Position numbers and translations under genes: made by a program. From assembly GCF_005144885.1 (NCBI RefSeq), contig NZ_CP039690.1, forward strand, positions 2,803,001-2,867,000: a stretch of DNA of 64,000 nt. The letters are read 5' to 3'. The DNA is from Phreatobacter stygius. GTDB lineage: Bacteria > Pseudomonadota > Alphaproteobacteria > Rhizobiales > Phreatobacteraceae. Below are positions 51,376 through 59,908 of this stretch, piece by piece. Under the pieces are notes generated by a model. The model was not told the DNA's origin. It ran no database searches and saw nothing but the letters and a program-made list of their open reading frames with translations. How positions within the stretch are numbered: the first letter of the stretch is position 1; each line of letters opens with the position of its first letter.

Positions 51376-52554
51376 TCAATGCGTCGGTATGGCGCCGTGC
51401 ACCCAATCGCGGGTGATCACCCAGCGGCCGTTGCGCACCTGCGACAGGCGCGCGGAGTTGTTGCAGAGCCGGTTCTGCGCGGTAATGGCACAGCCCTGGC
51501 TGCCGAACAGGTCGGTGCCGTAGGGCGTTTCCATGGCGCGCAGGAAGCTCTCGACCGTCAGGTCCTGGCCGGCCTTCACCGCGGCTTCGTAGAACAGATT
51601 GCCGATCTGCCAGCCATAGGCCGAGAATACGGTCGGATCCTCGCCGAATTTCGCCTTGTAGCGGACCGCCCATTCGCGGATCGCTGGGTTCGGATCATCC
51701 GGATAGGGATGGGCCGTGGTGGTGACCGCATAGAAACCTTCGGCGACCGGCCCGCCGAGCTGCGGAATGAGGTGGGTATAGGCTGCGCTGGTGGCGACGA
51801 AGACCGCGTCGAGGCCGATCTTCTTGGCTTCGGCCAGTACGCCGACCGTCTCGCGGATGATCGTGCCCATGACAACGAGATCACAATTGGCCGCCTTCAG
51901 CCGGGCCACCTGCGAGGAAAATTCGGTCGCGCCGCGCTTGTAGGACGCCCGTTCGACGAAGGTCTGGTTGAGCGTCGCCAGGGCCGCCTCGCCACCGCGC
52001 ATGACCTCCAGGCCGAACTCGTCGTCCTGATAGACCACGCAGGCGCGCTTCAGCGCGCGCTCCTTGACGATCTCCGGCAGCATGGTGCGCAACTGGTCGT
52101 AATAGGCCGTGGCGAAAGCCATTTTCAGCGGCTGCGCCGGCAGGTACATTTCGCGGGCGGCGGTCACCGGCATGAAATTCGGCACGTTGCGCTCGAACTG
52201 CACCGGCATGGCGGCCATGTTCTGCGCCGTGCCGAGATGGCCGATCATCATGAAGATGCGGTCGCTATTGACCAGTTTCTGCGCCGCCAGCAGCGCTTTG
52301 CGCGGATCATAGGCGTTGTCCTCGACAATGAGGCGCACCTGCCGGCCATGGATGCCGCCGCGGGCATTCAATTCGTCGAAATACATTTGCAGCCCGCTGC
52401 GGATCTGCTTGCCATAGCCCGCCGCTGGTCCGGACAGGTCCTGGATGCTGCCGAGTGTGATCTGGGTGGGCGTGACCCCTTGTGTCTGCGCCCATGCGGT
52501 GCCGGCAGTGAGGCAAAGCGCCAGTGCCAGGCCGGTGGTAAGTCTGGTCTTCAT
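51376..52554 (-). CDS. Branched-chain amino acid-type ABC transporter substrate-binding protein
   Basis: A 392-residue periplasmic binding protein (LivJ-like, SBP family 6). The Sec signal (MKTRLTTGLALALCLTAGTA, cleavage near AWA|Q) is followed by TQITLGSIQDLSGPAAGYGK and GLQMYFDELNARGGIHGRQV, then LIVEDNAYDPRKAL, all standard. Members related to this one bind organic acids or aromatics rather than amino acids as often as not. Of two adjacent ATGs, 52554 has GGAGG at a workable distance. It is separated by about 115 bp from the acyl-CoA synthetase gene, so it may also have its own promoter. Confidence 0.93.
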   Translation of the reverse strand: MKTRLTTGLALALCLTAGTAWAQTQGVTPTQITLGSIQDLSGPAAGYGKQIRSGLQMYFDELNARGGIHGRQVRLIVEDNAYDPRKALLAAQKLVNSDRIFMMIGHLGTAQNMAAMPVQFERNVPNFMPVTAAREMYLPAQPLKMAFATAYYDQLRTMLPEIVKERALKRACVVYQDDEFGLEVMRGGEAALATLNQTFVERASYKRGATEFSSQVARLKAANCDLVVMGTIIRETVGVLAEAKKIGLDAVFVATSAAYTHLIPQLGGPVAEGFYAVTTTAHPYPDDPNPAIREWAVRYKAKFGEDPTVFSAYGWQIGNLFYEAAVKAGQDLTVESFLRAMETPYGTDLFGSQGCAITAQNRLCNNSARLSQVRNGRWVITRDWVHGAIPTH

Positions 52555-52670
52555 CATTTCCTCCATCTGGGTCACCCGCAGTTGCTTCGCGGCGATCTTC
52601 TTAGAGTTAGGTCATGAATGCTGGTGGTCGCGCGAGACTAGTCCAATCCGCCAATTTGTCATAGCAGCTG

Positions 52671-54530
52671 TCATGCCGCGGAACTGCGATACATGCCGTC
52701 GATCAGTTCGGCATATTTCTTCTGCACGAAGCCGCGCTTCAGTTTCATGGTCGGCGTCAGCTCCTCGTCTTCGGCTGTCAGCTGCTGTTCGATCAGCCGG
52801 AAGCTCTTCACCTGTTCGACCCGGGCGAATTTTTTGTTGACCCGCTCGACCTCGGTCTCGATCAGCGCCTGCACTGCCGGTGCGCGGCAGAGGCTGGCAT
52901 AGTTGGAGAAGGGTATGTCGCGGTCCTGGGCGAATTTCTCGACATTTTCCAGGTCGATCATGACCAGCGCGGTGAGATAGGGCCGCCGGTCGCCGATCAC
53001 CACGGCGTCGGTAATATAGGGCGAAAATTTCAGCTCGTTCTCGATCTCGCTCGGCGTGACGTTCTTGCCGCCGGCAGTGATGATGATGTCCTTCATCCGG
53101 TCGGTGATCTTGAAGAAGCCCTCATTGTCGACCATGCCGACATCGCCGGTATGCAGCCAGCCGTCGCGAATGGCTTCCGCCGTCTTTTCCGGCTGATTGA
53201 GATAGCCCGATATGATGGTCGGACCGCGGGCCAGGATTTCGCCCTCGGGGGAAATCTTCATTTCGATTGCGCTGGTCGGCCGGCCGATGGTGCCGGGCTT
53301 GACCCGCTCGAACGGCACGACGCTGCCGGCACCCGATGTCTCGGTCATGCCCCAGAGTTCGAGCAGCGGCACGCCGAGCGCGAAATACCAGCGGATCAGG
53401 TCGGGCGAGACCGGCGCGGCACCGGTCGCCAGGAACCGGCAGCGATGGATGCCGATCGCCCGGCGGACATTGTTGAGCGCCAGCCAGCGGCCGAGATGCA
53501 CCTTCAGCCGCAAGCCGAGCGGGATCGGCTGGCCGTCGATATAGAGGTCGGCGGCCTTGCGGCCCTGTTCGATCGACCAGCCATAGATCAGCCGCTGTGC
53601 CGGGGTCGCCTCGGCGAGCCTGATCATCACGCCGGAATAGAATTTCTCCCAGATCCGCGGCACCGCGAAGAAGATGGTCGGCGAGATCTCCCGGACGTTT
53701 TCCGGAACCGTTTCCGGGTTCTCGACGAAATTCAGGGTGGCGCCGGAATAGAGCGCCAGGAGCTGCCCGCCGACCCGTTCGGCGACATGGCAGAGCGGCA
53801 GGAAAGCCATGCGCTGGTCGTCTTCGTTCTGGCGCAGCGTCTCGTTGGTGATGACCGAGATGGCCGAGAGGATGTTGCGATGGGTGAGCATCGCGCCTTT
53901 CGGCTTGCCTGTCGTGCCCGAGGTATAGACCAGGATGGCCAGGTCTTCGGGTTTGCGGCTCTTGAGCCGGCGTGCCCAGAGCTCCGGATCGTTCCCGTCG
54001 GTGGCGCGGCCGAGCGCGCGCAGCGCCTCCAGGCTCATCACCTGCGGATCCGAGAAGCGCATCAGACCCTCGGTGTCGAACACGATGATCTTGGCGAGAT
54101 CGGGCGTGCGGGCCCGGATTTCCAGGATCTTGTCGAGCTGCTCCTCGTCCTCGACGAAGACGAAGCGTGTGGCCGAATCGGTCATCAGATATTCGCACTG
54201 TTCCGGCGCGTCGGTCGGATAGATGCCGTTGGAGACGCCACCGGCGCACAGCACGGCGTAATCGGCAAAGGACCATTCCCGCCGGGTGTTGGACAGGATC
54301 GAGGCGACGTCGCCGGGCTCCAGCCCGAGGGCTGCGAGGCCAAGCGCGATCTCGCGCACGATGACGCCCATTTCAGTCCAGGTGGTCGACTGCCAGAGCC
54401 CGAGATCCTTCTGGCGCAGGGCGATCTTGTCGCCGCGCATGGCGATCGCCGAGGCCAGGATCTCGGCGATCGTTTCGCCGGCGGGGGTCGCCGGGCGGCG
54501 GACGTCCTGGAATGGCCAGATTTCCAACAT
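52671..54530 (-). CDS. AMP-dependent acyl-CoA synthetase (long-chain type)
   Basis: A 619-residue adenylate-forming ligase. The P-loop is ILVYTSGTTGKPKGAMLTHR (near residue 192), A5 motif LLELWGMTETSGAGS, A8 region GWLHTGDVGMVDNEGFFKIT and DRMKDIIITAGGKNVTPSEI, and the C-terminal lysine in LTPTMKLKRGFVQKKY. It activates a carboxylic acid to its CoA ester. Start MLEIWPFQDVRRP at 54530 has GGAG seven bases upstream. Position between transporter ATPase and binding-protein genes suggests it activates the imported acid. Confidence 0.92.
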   Translation of the reverse strand: MLEIWPFQDVRRPATPAGETIAEILASAIAMRGDKIALRQKDLGLWQSTTWTEMGVIVREIALGLAALGLEPGDVASILSNTRREWSFADYAVLCAGGVSNGIYPTDAPEQCEYLMTDSATRFVFVEDEEQLDKILEIRARTPDLAKIIVFDTEGLMRFSDPQVMSLEALRALGRATDGNDPELWARRLKSRKPEDLAILVYTSGTTGKPKGAMLTHRNILSAISVITNETLRQNEDDQRMAFLPLCHVAERVGGQLLALYSGATLNFVENPETVPENVREISPTIFFAVPRIWEKFYSGVMIRLAEATPAQRLIYGWSIEQGRKAADLYIDGQPIPLGLRLKVHLGRWLALNNVRRAIGIHRCRFLATGAAPVSPDLIRWYFALGVPLLELWGMTETSGAGSVVPFERVKPGTIGRPTSAIEMKISPEGEILARGPTIISGYLNQPEKTAEAIRDGWLHTGDVGMVDNEGFFKITDRMKDIIITAGGKNVTPSEIENELKFSPYITDAVVIGDRRPYLTALVMIDLENVEKFAQDRDIPFSNYASLCRAPAVQALIETEVERVNKKFARVEQVKSFRLIEQQLTAEDEELTPTMKLKRGFVQKKYAELIDGMYRSSAA

Positions 54531-54540
54531 CGGCTGTCTC

Positions 54541-55329
54541 CTACCGCCACATCTTCTTTTTCTTCCAGCGCCGGTGGCCGCGCACGCCGACATCCTTCAG
54601 GCCGAGATAGAATTCCTTGACGTCGTCCTTGTCCCGCAGCTTCGCGCAGCTGTCCTCCATGACGATGCGGCCATGTTCGAGAATGTAGCCGAAATCGGCG
54701 GTTTCCAGTGCCATGGCGGCATTCTGCTCGACCAGCAGAATGGTCACGCCGCGCTCGCGGTTGACCCGTTTGACGATGGAAAAGATGTCCTGGGTCAGTT
54801 TCGGCGACAGCCCGAGCGAGGGTTCGTCCAGGAGCAGGAGATCCGGCCTGGACATCAGCGCGCGGGAAATGGCGAGCATCTGCTGCTGGCCGCCCGAGAG
54901 CAGGCCGGCCTCCTGGTCGGCGCGCTCCTTCAGGATCGGGAAATAGCTCTCGACCAGTTCGAGATCGCGGGCGATCTCGTCGCGATCCGAACGGGTGAAG
55001 GCGCCCATCAAGAGGTTGTTGCGCACCGACAGCAGCGGAAACACCTCGCGGCCCTCGGGCGAATGGCTCAGGCCGCGGCGGACGATCTCGGCCGGATCGC
55101 GCCGGTCGATCGGCTCGCCCTTGAAGGTGATCGCCCCCTTCTGCGGATCGAGAATGCCGGAGATCGTCTTCAGGATGGTGGTCTTGCCCGCGCCATTGGC
55201 GCCCAGCACCGTGACGATGGCGCCCTTGGCCACCGACAGCGAGACGCCGCGAATGGCTTTCACCGCGCCATAGGCCGCCTCGACATTGGCAAGAGTCAGG
55301 ATGGGTTCGGTCAGGACCGGTGCGGTCAT
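54541..55329 (-). CDS. Branched-chain amino acid-type ABC transporter ATP-binding protein (LivF-like)
   Basis: A 262-residue ATPase. Walker A GANGAGKT (about 43-50), LSHSPEGREVFPLLSVRNNL (Q-loop region of LivF), the signature LLSGGQQQMLAISRAL, Walker [14 protein letters not shown] and the H-loop LVEQN are present. It has a lysine/arginine-rich C-terminal tail (VRGHRRWKKKKMWR) longer than in usual LivF. The start overlaps the end of livG-like by 4 bp. Confidence 0.94.
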   Translation of the reverse strand: MTAPVLTEPILTLANVEAAYGAVKAIRGVSLSVAKGAIVTVLGANGAGKTTILKTISGILDPQKGAITFKGEPIDRRDPAEIVRRGLSHSPEGREVFPLLSVRNNLLMGAFTRSDRDEIARDLELVESYFPILKERADQEAGLLSGGQQQMLAISRALMSRPDLLLLDEPSLGLSPKLTQDIFSIVKRVNRERGVTILLVEQNAAMALETADFGYILEHGRIVMEDSCAKLRDKDDVKEFYLGLKDVGVRGHRRWKKKKMWR

Positions 55330-56114
55330 GTCGGCACGACCTCCAGGGCTGGGCGGCCGATATAGGCCTCGATCACGGCGGGGTGGCGCTGCACCTCGTC
55401 GGGCTTGCCGAGCGCCAGCACCCGCCCCTGGTTCATCGCCAGCACCCGGTCGGAGACGCGCGACACCAGCGTCATGTCGTGTTCGACCATGATCACGGTG
55501 ATGCCGAGGTCCTTGGTGATGTCCTCGATCCAGAAGGCCATGTCCTCGGTCTCCTCGACATTGAGGCCGGACGAGGGTTCGTCGAGCAGCAGGAGCTTCG
55601 GCTTGGTGGCGAGCGCCCGGCCGAGCTCGACTACCTTGCGCGCGCCATAAGGCAGGCCGGCCACCATGCTGTCGCGGTGAACCGCCAGGTCGAGCAGGTC
55701 GATGATCCGCTCGACATGTTCGCGCAGCGCCACCTCGGCGCGGCGCACCGAGGGCAGGAACAGGGCCTCGGTCAGCGGATTGGTGGTGCGGTGGATATGG
55801 GCGCCGATCAGCAGGTTCTGCAGCACGGTGGCATGCTCGAACAGCTCGATATTCTGGAAGGTCCGGGCAATGCCGAGGCTTGCCACCCGGTGCGGCGCGA
55901 CCTGGGTGATGTCCTGGCCCTCGAGCAAGATCGTGCCCGTGGTCGCGTCGTAGATCCGGCTGATGATGTTGAACACCGTGGTCTTGCCGGCGCCGTTCGG
56001 CCCGATAATGGTGAAGACCTCGCCCTTGGCGACGGTGAAGCTGACATCGTCGACGGCGCGCAGGCCGCCGAACTGGACCGAAATGCCCTTGGCTTCGAAC
56101 AGGTGCCCGCTCAT
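55326..56114 (-). CDS. Branched-chain amino acid-type ABC transporter ATP-binding protein (LivG-like)
   Basis: A 262-residue ATPase with Walker [10 protein letters not shown] (about 38-46), [20 protein letters not shown] (LivG-type Q-loop), [20 protein letters not shown] (signature) and [16 protein letters not shown]. The end [20 protein letters not shown] is standard for LivG. Coupled by ATGA overlaps to both neighbours. Confidence 0.94.
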   Translation of the reverse strand: MSGHLFEAKGISVQFGGLRAVDDVSFTVAKGEVFTIIGPNGAGKTTVFNIISRIYDATTGTILLEGQDITQVAPHRVASLGIARTFQNIELFEHATVLQNLLIGAHIHRTTNPLTEALFLPSVRRAEVALREHVERIIDLLDLAVHRDSMVAGLPYGARKVVELGRALATKPKLLLLDEPSSGLNVEETEDMAFWIEDITKDLGITVIMVEHDMTLVSRVSDRVLAMNQGRVLALGKPDEVQRHPAVIEAYIGRPALEVVPT

Positions 56115-57187
56115 TTCAACCGGTCCGATTTCTGGAAGGCCTTCTGCCGGCGGAACATGCCTTTCCGGTAGAACGGGAACAGGTCGAAATAGGCTTTGAG
56201 CTTAAGCCATGCGCCGTAGATGCCGAGCGGCTCGAACAGCACGGTGAGGATCAGCATCATGCCGAAAATGGTCGGCTGCAGGCCGGTCGCCTCCGCCAGC
56301 GCCGAAGGCATGAGCGGTTTGACCGCATTGATCACCTGCGGCAGCGCGATCAGGAAGATGGCGCCGAAGGCCGCGCCGTGGATCGAACCGAGGCCGCCGA
56401 TCACCACCATCATCAAGAGCTCGATCGACTGCACGACGGTGAACTGGTCGGGCGACAGGAAGCGGATATTGTGGGCGTAGAGCGCGCCGGCGACGCCGGC
56501 GAAGGCCGCGCTGATCGAAAACGACAGCGTCTTGTAGGTGGCCAGGTGCACGCCCATGCTCTGCGCGGAAATCTCGGAATCGCGGATCGCCACGAAGGCC
56601 CGGCCGGTCGGCGAGCGCAGCAGGTTGATCAGCACCAGCGCGGCGGCGATGGCGAAGCCGAGGCAGAGATAATAGAAGGCCGGGCCGTCGGCGAAACGCA
56701 GGCCGAACAACTGGATCGGCGGCACCATCAGGCCGGCATTGCCGCCGGTGACATGTTCGGCCCGGGCGATGACCTCTTCCACGATGGTGCCGAAGGCGAG
56801 CGTCGCGATGCCGAGATAGAGGCCTTTGACGCGCAGGGCCGGCAGGCCGATGATCACGCCGACAATCGCCGCCAGCAGGCCTGACGCGGCAACCGACAGG
56901 AAGAACGGCCAGCCGGCAATGGCCAGCACCGCTTCGGTATAGGCGCCGACCGCCATGAAGGCGGCGTGGCCGAGCGACATCTGCCCGGTGAAGCCGGCCA
57001 GCAGCATCAGCCCGAAGGCGATGATCGTGTAGATCAGCATCTGCGACATCTGGGTCAGCAGATAGGGCGAGGCCGCCGCCGGAATGGCCAGGAGGGCAAC
57101 GATCAGCAGGCCGTACCAGAACAGCTGGCCGTTGTGCTGGATCAGGTTGATGTCCTGTTCGTAGCGGGTCTTGAAGATGAACCGCAT
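56111..57187 (-). CDS. Branched-chain amino acid-type ABC transporter permease (LivM-like)
   Basis: A 358-residue permease with eight to ten membrane segments. [20 protein letters not shown] near residue 65 and the C-terminal [20 protein letters not shown] are LivM hallmarks. The EAA-like loop is [20 protein letters not shown]. The protein has a cytoplasmic C-terminal tail rich in aromatic and basic residues. The gap to the LivH-like gene upstream is only 4 bp. Confidence 0.94.
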   Translation of the reverse strand: MRFIFKTRYEQDINLIQHNGQLFWYGLLIVALLAIPAAASPYLLTQMSQMLIYTIIAFGLMLLAGFTGQMSLGHAAFMAVGAYTEAVLAIAGWPFFLSVAASGLLAAIVGVIIGLPALRVKGLYLGIATLAFGTIVEEVIARAEHVTGGNAGLMVPPIQLFGLRFADGPAFYYLCLGFAIAAALVLINLLRSPTGRAFVAIRDSEISAQSMGVHLATYKTLSFSISAAFAGVAGALYAHNIRFLSPDQFTVVQSIELLMMVVIGGLGSIHGAAFGAIFLIALPQVINAVKPLMPSALAEATGLQPTIFGMMLILTVLFEPLGIYGAWLKLKAYFDLFPFYRKGMFRRQKAFQKSDRLK

Positions 57188-57191
57188 GGCG

Positions 57192-58067
57192 TCACACCTT
57201 CTTTCGGGCGGTTTCGCCGAACAGGCCGGTGGGTTTGAACACCAGCATGAGCAGCACGACGACGAAGGCGGCGACGTCCTTGAAGCCCTCCATCAGGTAG
57301 AAGCCGGCGAGAGACTCGACGACGCCGATGATCAAGCCCCCGACGATCGCGCCGGGCAGGCTGGTGAAGCCGCCGATGACCGCGGCCGGAAAGGCCTTGA
57401 TGCCGATCAGCCCCATATTGGCATGGACGAAGGTGAGCGGCGCCAGCAGGATGCCGGCAATCGCCGCGACCGCCGCGCTGATCCCCCAGATCAGCCCCGA
57501 CAGGCGCTTGACCGGAATGCCCATGTAATAGGCCGCCAGCTGGTTCTGCGACATGGCCTGCATGGCGATGCCGACCTTGGTGTAATGGAACATGGCGGCG
57601 AGCAGGCCGCACAGCACGATGGTGGCGGCGATGATGACGATGTGCTCGGCGCTGATCACCAGCGTGCCGAGCCGGAAGATCTCGCCGCGGAACGGCACCG
57701 GCAGCGCATGGGTGTCGGTGCCGACCACCGGGATCATGGTGACCAGGCCGCGCGCCATATAGCTCAGCCCGATGGTCACCATGACGATCGAGAAGGCGGG
57801 GTGGCCAAGGATCGGCTGGAGCACGACGCGTTCGATGGCAAGGCCGATCAGCGCGGTCGCGGCCATGGCGGCCAGGATCACCAGCCAATAGGGCAAGCCG
57901 AGCGTGGTGGCGGCGAACAGGCCGGCAAAGGCGCCGATCATCATCAACTCGCCCTGGGCGAAATTGACGGTTTCGGTCGCCTTGTAGATGAGCACGAAGC
58001 CGAGCGCGATCAGGCCATAGATGCAGCCTTGCGCGAGCCCGCTGATCACCAGCTGAACGATCTGCAA
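57192..58067 (-). CDS. Branched-chain amino acid-type ABC transporter permease (LivH-like)
   Basis: A 291-residue permease. LQIVQLVISGLAQGCIYGLI starts the protein; NFAQGELMMIGAFAGLFAAT near residue 44 and FTSLPGAIVGGLIIGVVESL near the end are LivH motifs. The start is a TTG at 58067 with GGAG six bases upstream; no ATG is available in frame at the right place. It is the first of the four tightly packed transporter genes. Confidence 0.92.
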   Translation of the reverse strand: MQIVQLVISGLAQGCIYGLIALGFVLIYKATETVNFAQGELMMIGAFAGLFAATTLGLPYWLVILAAMAATALIGLAIERVVLQPILGHPAFSIVMVTIGLSYMARGLVTMIPVVGTDTHALPVPFRGEIFRLGTLVISAEHIVIIAATIVLCGLLAAMFHYTKVGIAMQAMSQNQLAAYYMGIPVKRLSGLIWGISAAVAAIAGILLAPLTFVHANMGLIGIKAFPAAVIGGFTSLPGAIVGGLIIGVVESLAGFYLMEGFKDVAAFVVVLLMLVFKPTGLFGETARKKV

Positions 58068-58150
58068 ACGGTTCTCCCCTTTGGGCTGTCGGCGTTCCCC
58101 ATGCACGGCTTGTGGGCCGAGGCCGGTTGATCCGGCCTTCGGCCAGGCTG

Positions 58151-59014
58151 TCATTGCAGCTTCAGGATCGTACGGGCCTCCTCGGGGCTCGCGACCGTGC
58201 GGCCCGCCTGTCTTACGTATGCCGCGAGCTGATCGATCAGCGGGCCGTTCGACGCGACCTTGGTGCCGTCGTCCCGGTAGAACGTGTCTTCCAGCCCGCT
58301 ACGCAAATGGCCGCCGAGCTCGGCGCAGCGCCGGTGCAGCGGCCAGATGCCGCCGCGGCCGATGGCGGTGACCTGCCAATTGGCGGCCGGCGCCTTCAGC
58401 TTGATCAGGATCGGCAGCAGATCGGGGTCGGCCGGCATGCCGGATTCGACGCCCATGACGAAATTGTACTGCAGCGGTCCCTTGACCATGCCGACTTGCG
58501 AATACATCGCGACGCAGCGGGCGATGCCGACGTCGAAACATTCGAACTCCGGCAAGGTGCCGGCGCTGGCCATCACATCGAGATAGGCCTGGATCTTCTC
58601 GACCGGATTGTCGAACAGCATCGGCTTCCAGGCCCAGGTCCCGTCCGCCTTGACCTTCAGATAATTGAGCGAGCCGGCATTGCAGGCGGCCATTTCAGGT
58701 TTGGTTTCGCGAATGCAGGCGAGCGCGCCGGCATAATCGGGACCGACGACACCGGAGGTGTGATTGATGATCACATCTGGACAGGCGGTGCGGATCGCCG
58801 CCTGCACCTCGACCGAAAGCGAGGTGTCCCAGGACGGCAGATGGCCTTTGCCCTCGCCCTGCTGGCGCAGGTGGATATGCATGACGGATGCGCCGGCGTC
58901 ATAGGCACGCTTCGCCTCGGCCGCCATTTCGGCCGGCGTGACCGGCACGCTATGCTGCTTCGGATCAGTCAGCACGCCGTTCAGCGCGCAGGTGATGATC
59001 GCCTTGTCGCTCAT
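58151..59014 (-). CDS. BKACE-family (DUF849) beta-keto acid cleavage enzyme
   Basis: A 287-residue TIM-barrel protein of the family founded by 3-keto-5-aminohexanoate cleavage enzyme (Kce). The zinc ligands lie in VMHIHLRQQ (H46, H48). IITCALNGVLTDP starts the barrel, INHTSGVVG and FNFVMG-like YNFVMGVESGMPAD follow, and AIGRGGIWPLHRRCAELGGH is the C-terminal family block. Members react a beta-keto acid with acetyl-CoA to give acetoacetate and a new CoA ester. The many subfamilies have different substrates, and this one is not assignable by eye. It is set among acyl-CoA enzymes. Confidence 0.9.
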   Translation of the reverse strand: MSDKAIITCALNGVLTDPKQHSVPVTPAEMAAEAKRAYDAGASVMHIHLRQQGEGKGHLPSWDTSLSVEVQAAIRTACPDVIINHTSGVVGPDYAGALACIRETKPEMAACNAGSLNYLKVKADGTWAWKPMLFDNPVEKIQAYLDVMASAGTLPEFECFDVGIARCVAMYSQVGMVKGPLQYNFVMGVESGMPADPDLLPILIKLKAPAANWQVTAIGRGGIWPLHRRCAELGGHLRSGLEDTFYRDDGTKVASNGPLIDQLAAYVRQAGRTVASPEEARTILKLQ

Positions 59015-59108
59015 GGCCGGCTCGTTCCCGAATGACCTTGGCCCGTGATCTCGAGGGCCATCGTTTCAGTCCCGCCGGGCGGCGTCTTGTGTAAATCGGC
59101 TAGATGGG

Positions 59109-59897
59109 TCACCGGCCGGTCCAGTTCGGCTTGCGCTTTTCGGCAAAGGCGGCGATGCCCTCCTTGGCGTCTTCGGTGGCCGCGGTCAGCGCGATCTGCG
59201 CTTCGGTATAGGCAATGGCCTCGTCGAACGACATGGCGGCAATGGCGCGCATGGCATATTTGCCGCGCCGGATGGCGGTCGGCGACTTGTCGACGACCCG
59301 GGCGATCAGCCAGTCCAGCTTGGCATCCAGCCCGGCCGCCGGCGCGACATGGTTGATCAGTCCCGCGGCCTTGGCCTCATGGGCATCGAAGGGTTCGCCG
59401 GTCAGGCACCATTCATGGACCAGCCGGCGCGGCACGATCCGCTGCAGCAGGCTCAGCACCTGCATGGGGAACACGCCGACCTTCACCTCCGGCAGGCCGA
59501 AGATCGCGCTCTCGGCCGCCACCGCCATGTCGGTCATGCACAAAAGCCCCATGCCGCCAGCCATGCAGACGCCGTTGACCCGCGCGATCGACGGCTTGGT
59601 GGCGTTCTGCGAGAGCCTCAGGAGATCGGCATAATCGCTGTTCGGCTTGGCCAGGTCCTGGAAGAAGCCTTTGCCGAGCTGCAGGTCGGCGCCGGCGCAA
59701 AACGCCTTGTCGCCGGCGCCGGTCAGCACGATGACCCGGATATCCGGGTCGCCATGGGCCTCGGCATAACCGCGGGCAATGCCGGCGACGACCTCGCCGT
59801 TCATGGCGTTGCGCTTGTCCGGCCGGTTGATGGTGATCCACAGCGCCTGGCCGCGCTTGTCGATGAGGACGGTGTCGGATGCCGGGGTTTCGGACAT
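59109..59897 (-). CDS. Enoyl-CoA hydratase/isomerase-family protein
   Basis: A 262-residue crotonase-fold enzyme. NRPDKRNAMNGEVVAGI (about 24-40), GAGDKAFCAGADLQLGKGFF with the oxyanion-hole backbone, and NGVCMAGGMGLLCMTDMAVA near 108 are the family motifs. The ADL and GMG segments fit hydratase-type members, and one glutamate in GLPEVKVGVFP matches a catalytic position. In an MCC- or GCC-like pathway it would hydrate the carboxylated 2-enoyl-CoA (as LiuC/AtuE does). It lies 11 bp after the biotin carboxylase gene. Confidence 0.92.
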   Translation of the reverse strand: MSETPASDTVLIDKRGQALWITINRPDKRNAMNGEVVAGIARGYAEAHGDPDIRVIVLTGAGDKAFCAGADLQLGKGFFQDLAKPNSDYADLLRLSQNATKPSIARVNGVCMAGGMGLLCMTDMAVAAESAIFGLPEVKVGVFPMQVLSLLQRIVPRRLVHEWCLTGEPFDAHEAKAAGLINHVAPAAGLDAKLDWLIARVVDKSPTAIRRGKYAMRAIAAMSFDEAIAYTEAQIALTAATEDAKEGIAAFAEKRKPNWTGR

Positions 59898-59908
59898 CGG
59901 GATCCCTT